Shown in pieces: positions 62,163 to 64,000 of a stretch of DNA of 64,000 bases. Source of the DNA: Amyloporia xantha. Lineage: Eukaryota; Basidiomycota; Agaricomycetes; Polyporales; Adustoporiaceae. The notes under the pieces were generated by a model. It had not been told where the DNA came from and did no database searches. It saw only the letters and a program-made list of their open reading frames with translations. The position numbers and the translations under genes are program-made. The DNA lies in the NCBI GenBank assembly GCA_036971615.1, contig JAYKKR010000003.1, positions 806,001-870,000 of the forward strand, given 5' to 3'. How positions within the stretch are numbered: the stretch's first letter is position 1; every line of letters begins with the position of its first letter.

Positions 62163-64000
62163 TGCTCAGCACCCGTCAGATATTTGAGACGAGTGATGCC
62201 ATTGCGAAAATGATGTAATGTCGGAAATTGCGGACATCTCTTGTATCTAAATTACGCTTAGCTAAGTCAGGCACATTATGTCTGACTGTCCTCATACCGA
62301 TCATCAAGCCGTTGAAGCTGTGAAGTGCCTAAGTTCTCCAAAATCCATGGCCAGATATGCTTGCCATGTACACCTTGCTCTATCTGATGTAACGGGTCGA
62401 CAACAAACATTTGAAATAGAGATATTAGAGGGTTGAGATGGAAGAGAAATACATTCTGAATTCATTGAGATCAATGACTATTACAACGAGAACAAATAAC
62501 AAACCTACAGCAACAGTGTCCCGCAGAGACTGTGATTTCAAAATAGCTTTCCGTGCTCCCTTCGTTCGCTCACTTCTTGCAGATCTGATTAGACTGACAA
62601 CGTCTACATTTGATCGAACCGGCCAAGTTCCATGGATATCCCATTGTTCCTCCCGAGGAACAAGACAGATCGGACACGGGTACTGACTTTGATGGCCCAG
62701 AATTCCTGCCAAACGGACCCTATCAACAGCTGACATCAGCGAGATGCTTAGGACACCGATGCAAGCCCGTGGACGCTGGGATACTAGCTGACATACATCT
62801 CTTCATAATCGGATGAAAGTACCGCTACAATAGGAAACCCTCGCAGTCGTGAAGACATGATGGTGAGTTACATGCCGAATTTACTTGGTAGCTCGAGTGC
62901 ACCAAAAATGTGCTGTACAGCGGCATGATAAACCTCCGCACGGTGTTGTGCTAATTTTGAATCATTGTCGCCCTCAACCCCGAGCACCTTTAGGATTGCA
63001 GTTAGTGTTAGGCATTGTGCTAATATGATTAACATACAATTGGAAGGTATCCGATAAGGGCTGCGCGGCCCTTCTCATCCGAATTACGGATGTGCTTCGG
63101 AATGTTCCCCAGCCACATATATACACCCCAATATTTCACGTTACCGAATGACGTGACATGGGTCGCATCAACATAAACCTGAATGTATATAACAAACCCG
63201 TCACGGCCTATCTGTGTCTACAGCACGTTTGAGACTGGGACAATGTCCTATAGGAAAACGAGCCAACTTACCTGTATATCCCACCAATCATCCGCAGACC
63301 ACGCTTCGTCCCAAATCCTCATAAGGCCGCCACCAGGATGTTGAACATAACGGTGCTCTGGGTACAGATTGATGTGAGGCCCGAGTTGGCGATCTTCAAG
63401 TATATCTCGCAACACGTTTTCGGCGTCACGATGGCGTACAGCATATGCTCGGTCATCTTGATGAGGGTATGCTACGGAGAAATATGTTGTTTTAAACTGA
63501 CGATTTACTTTTATGAGTGATCGACTCAGTGGCTAGGTAAGAAACGCACCTCTGAAACGTTGTTCAACACCCGAGAGCGGGCCAATGTTGCATGCACAGC
63601 CTTCGCATTGCGGAGTGTGACTTGATGCCGAGAGATTGACCCTTCATGGATGATGCGCAGTTGATCATCGATGTGAGAGTCGGATGCATCTGTGCGAAGG
63701 AATAGTTCGACTTGCTCGAAATCTGATCGGGTCTTGAAAGGGTGCCACGGCGATCGTGCTGAAGGTTGCGGAATGTTCTCGGATAGAGCGCCGTCAGGAA
63801 TAGTGTTCACAATGTGCGGTTTTCGACCAGAGTTCGGATGGGGGACAACGTACATCTCACCCTCTGCCAGATTCCTGAGTCGATCATGTAGACTCTTGGT
63901 ATCCTGCGCCTTCGAGTCTTCAAGAGGTCAGATGTAAGCCAGAAATGTCAGATTCAACAAATTGCGCAGACCTGAGTCACTGTCACTATCGCTGTCTGAC
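62163..64000 (-). pseudogene. N-terminal half of the split transposase-like gene (Plavaka-like)
   Basis: Reading down from the right edge: an acidic Ser/Asp stretch, KAQDTKSLHDRLRNLAEGEM, PWHPFKTRSDFEQVELFLRT, VTLRNAKAVHATLARSRVLN, VLRDILEDRQLGPHINLYPEH, IWDEAWSADDWWDIQ, VDATHVTSFGNVKYWGVY, LGNIPKHIRNSDEKGRAALI, GHQSQYPCPICLVPREEQ (62736 region), DPLHQIEQGVHGKHIWPWIL, and at the edge NGITRLKYLTGAEH. These motifs (PWxPFxTRxDFE, the DxWW pair, the Cys-Pro-x-Cys site, the HGKHIW helix) match Plavaka-type CACTA-like transposases. Many short introns are needed. The last codon continues at 54162 without loss of frame when the MITE and Gypsy-2 are removed. Confidence 0.7.

Overview
The window is nuclear DNA of a filamentous basidiomycete, most likely an agaricomycete. 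The evidence is the dense 50-70 nt introns, a multi-span membrane-protein family I know only from Agaricomycetes, the style of the P450 and reducing polyketide synthase (PKS), and the transposon content (Plavaka/KDZ-type transposase pieces, Ty3/Gypsy elements, one with a chromodomain). No rRNA, tRNA or CRISPR was seen.

Layout. (1) About 0.8-23.1 kb is a polyketide gene cluster: a free-standing enoyl reductase (824-2109, +), a P450 (3210-5454, -), a membrane protein (6524-7813, -), an MFS transporter (9206-11061, +), a decayed minus-strand gene (about 12.0-14.1 kb) and a large reducing PKS (14115-23089, +). The PKS reads KS-AT-DH-degenerate MT-degenerate ER-KR-ACP-reductase. Its own ER looks dead, so the free-standing reductase probably works in trans, as LovC does for LovB. 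The terminal reductase domain predicts release as an aldehyde or alcohol; the P450 would then oxidise the product and the MFS protein could export it. The set resembles the ascomycete betaenone genes (PKS with dead ER and reductase domain, trans-ER, P450).

(2) About 23.2-29.5 kb is filled by non-coding transposons sharing a 13-bp terminal inverted repeat (CATCAGGAAAAAC): a 2030-bp copy at 24052-26081 and a 2928-bp relative at 26619-29546. A second 2030-bp copy lies inverted at 48508-50537. (3) At 29612-43438 a small three-exon host gene carries a complete 13.1-kb Gypsy element (29872-42976) inside its second intron; removing the element leaves a 61-nt intron and an open frame. (4) 44.2-50.5 kb holds a second copy of the first 560 bp of the window, two small unknown genes, a KDZ-type transposase-associated fragment and the inverted 2030-bp copy.

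(5) 50.6-64.0 kb is nested. A minus-strand transposase-like gene runs from the right edge down to 52864. It was split by a 275-bp CACTG-type MITE, and a 7.7-kb chromodomain-bearing Gypsy element (54166-61885) then inserted three bases inside that MITE. This Gypsy element has a predicted Tf1-style self-primer and three extra open frames after pol: two tiny membrane proteins and a zinc-knuckle protein.

Exon limits come from splice signals and frame continuity read by eye; family calls rest on remembered motifs, not on database searches.
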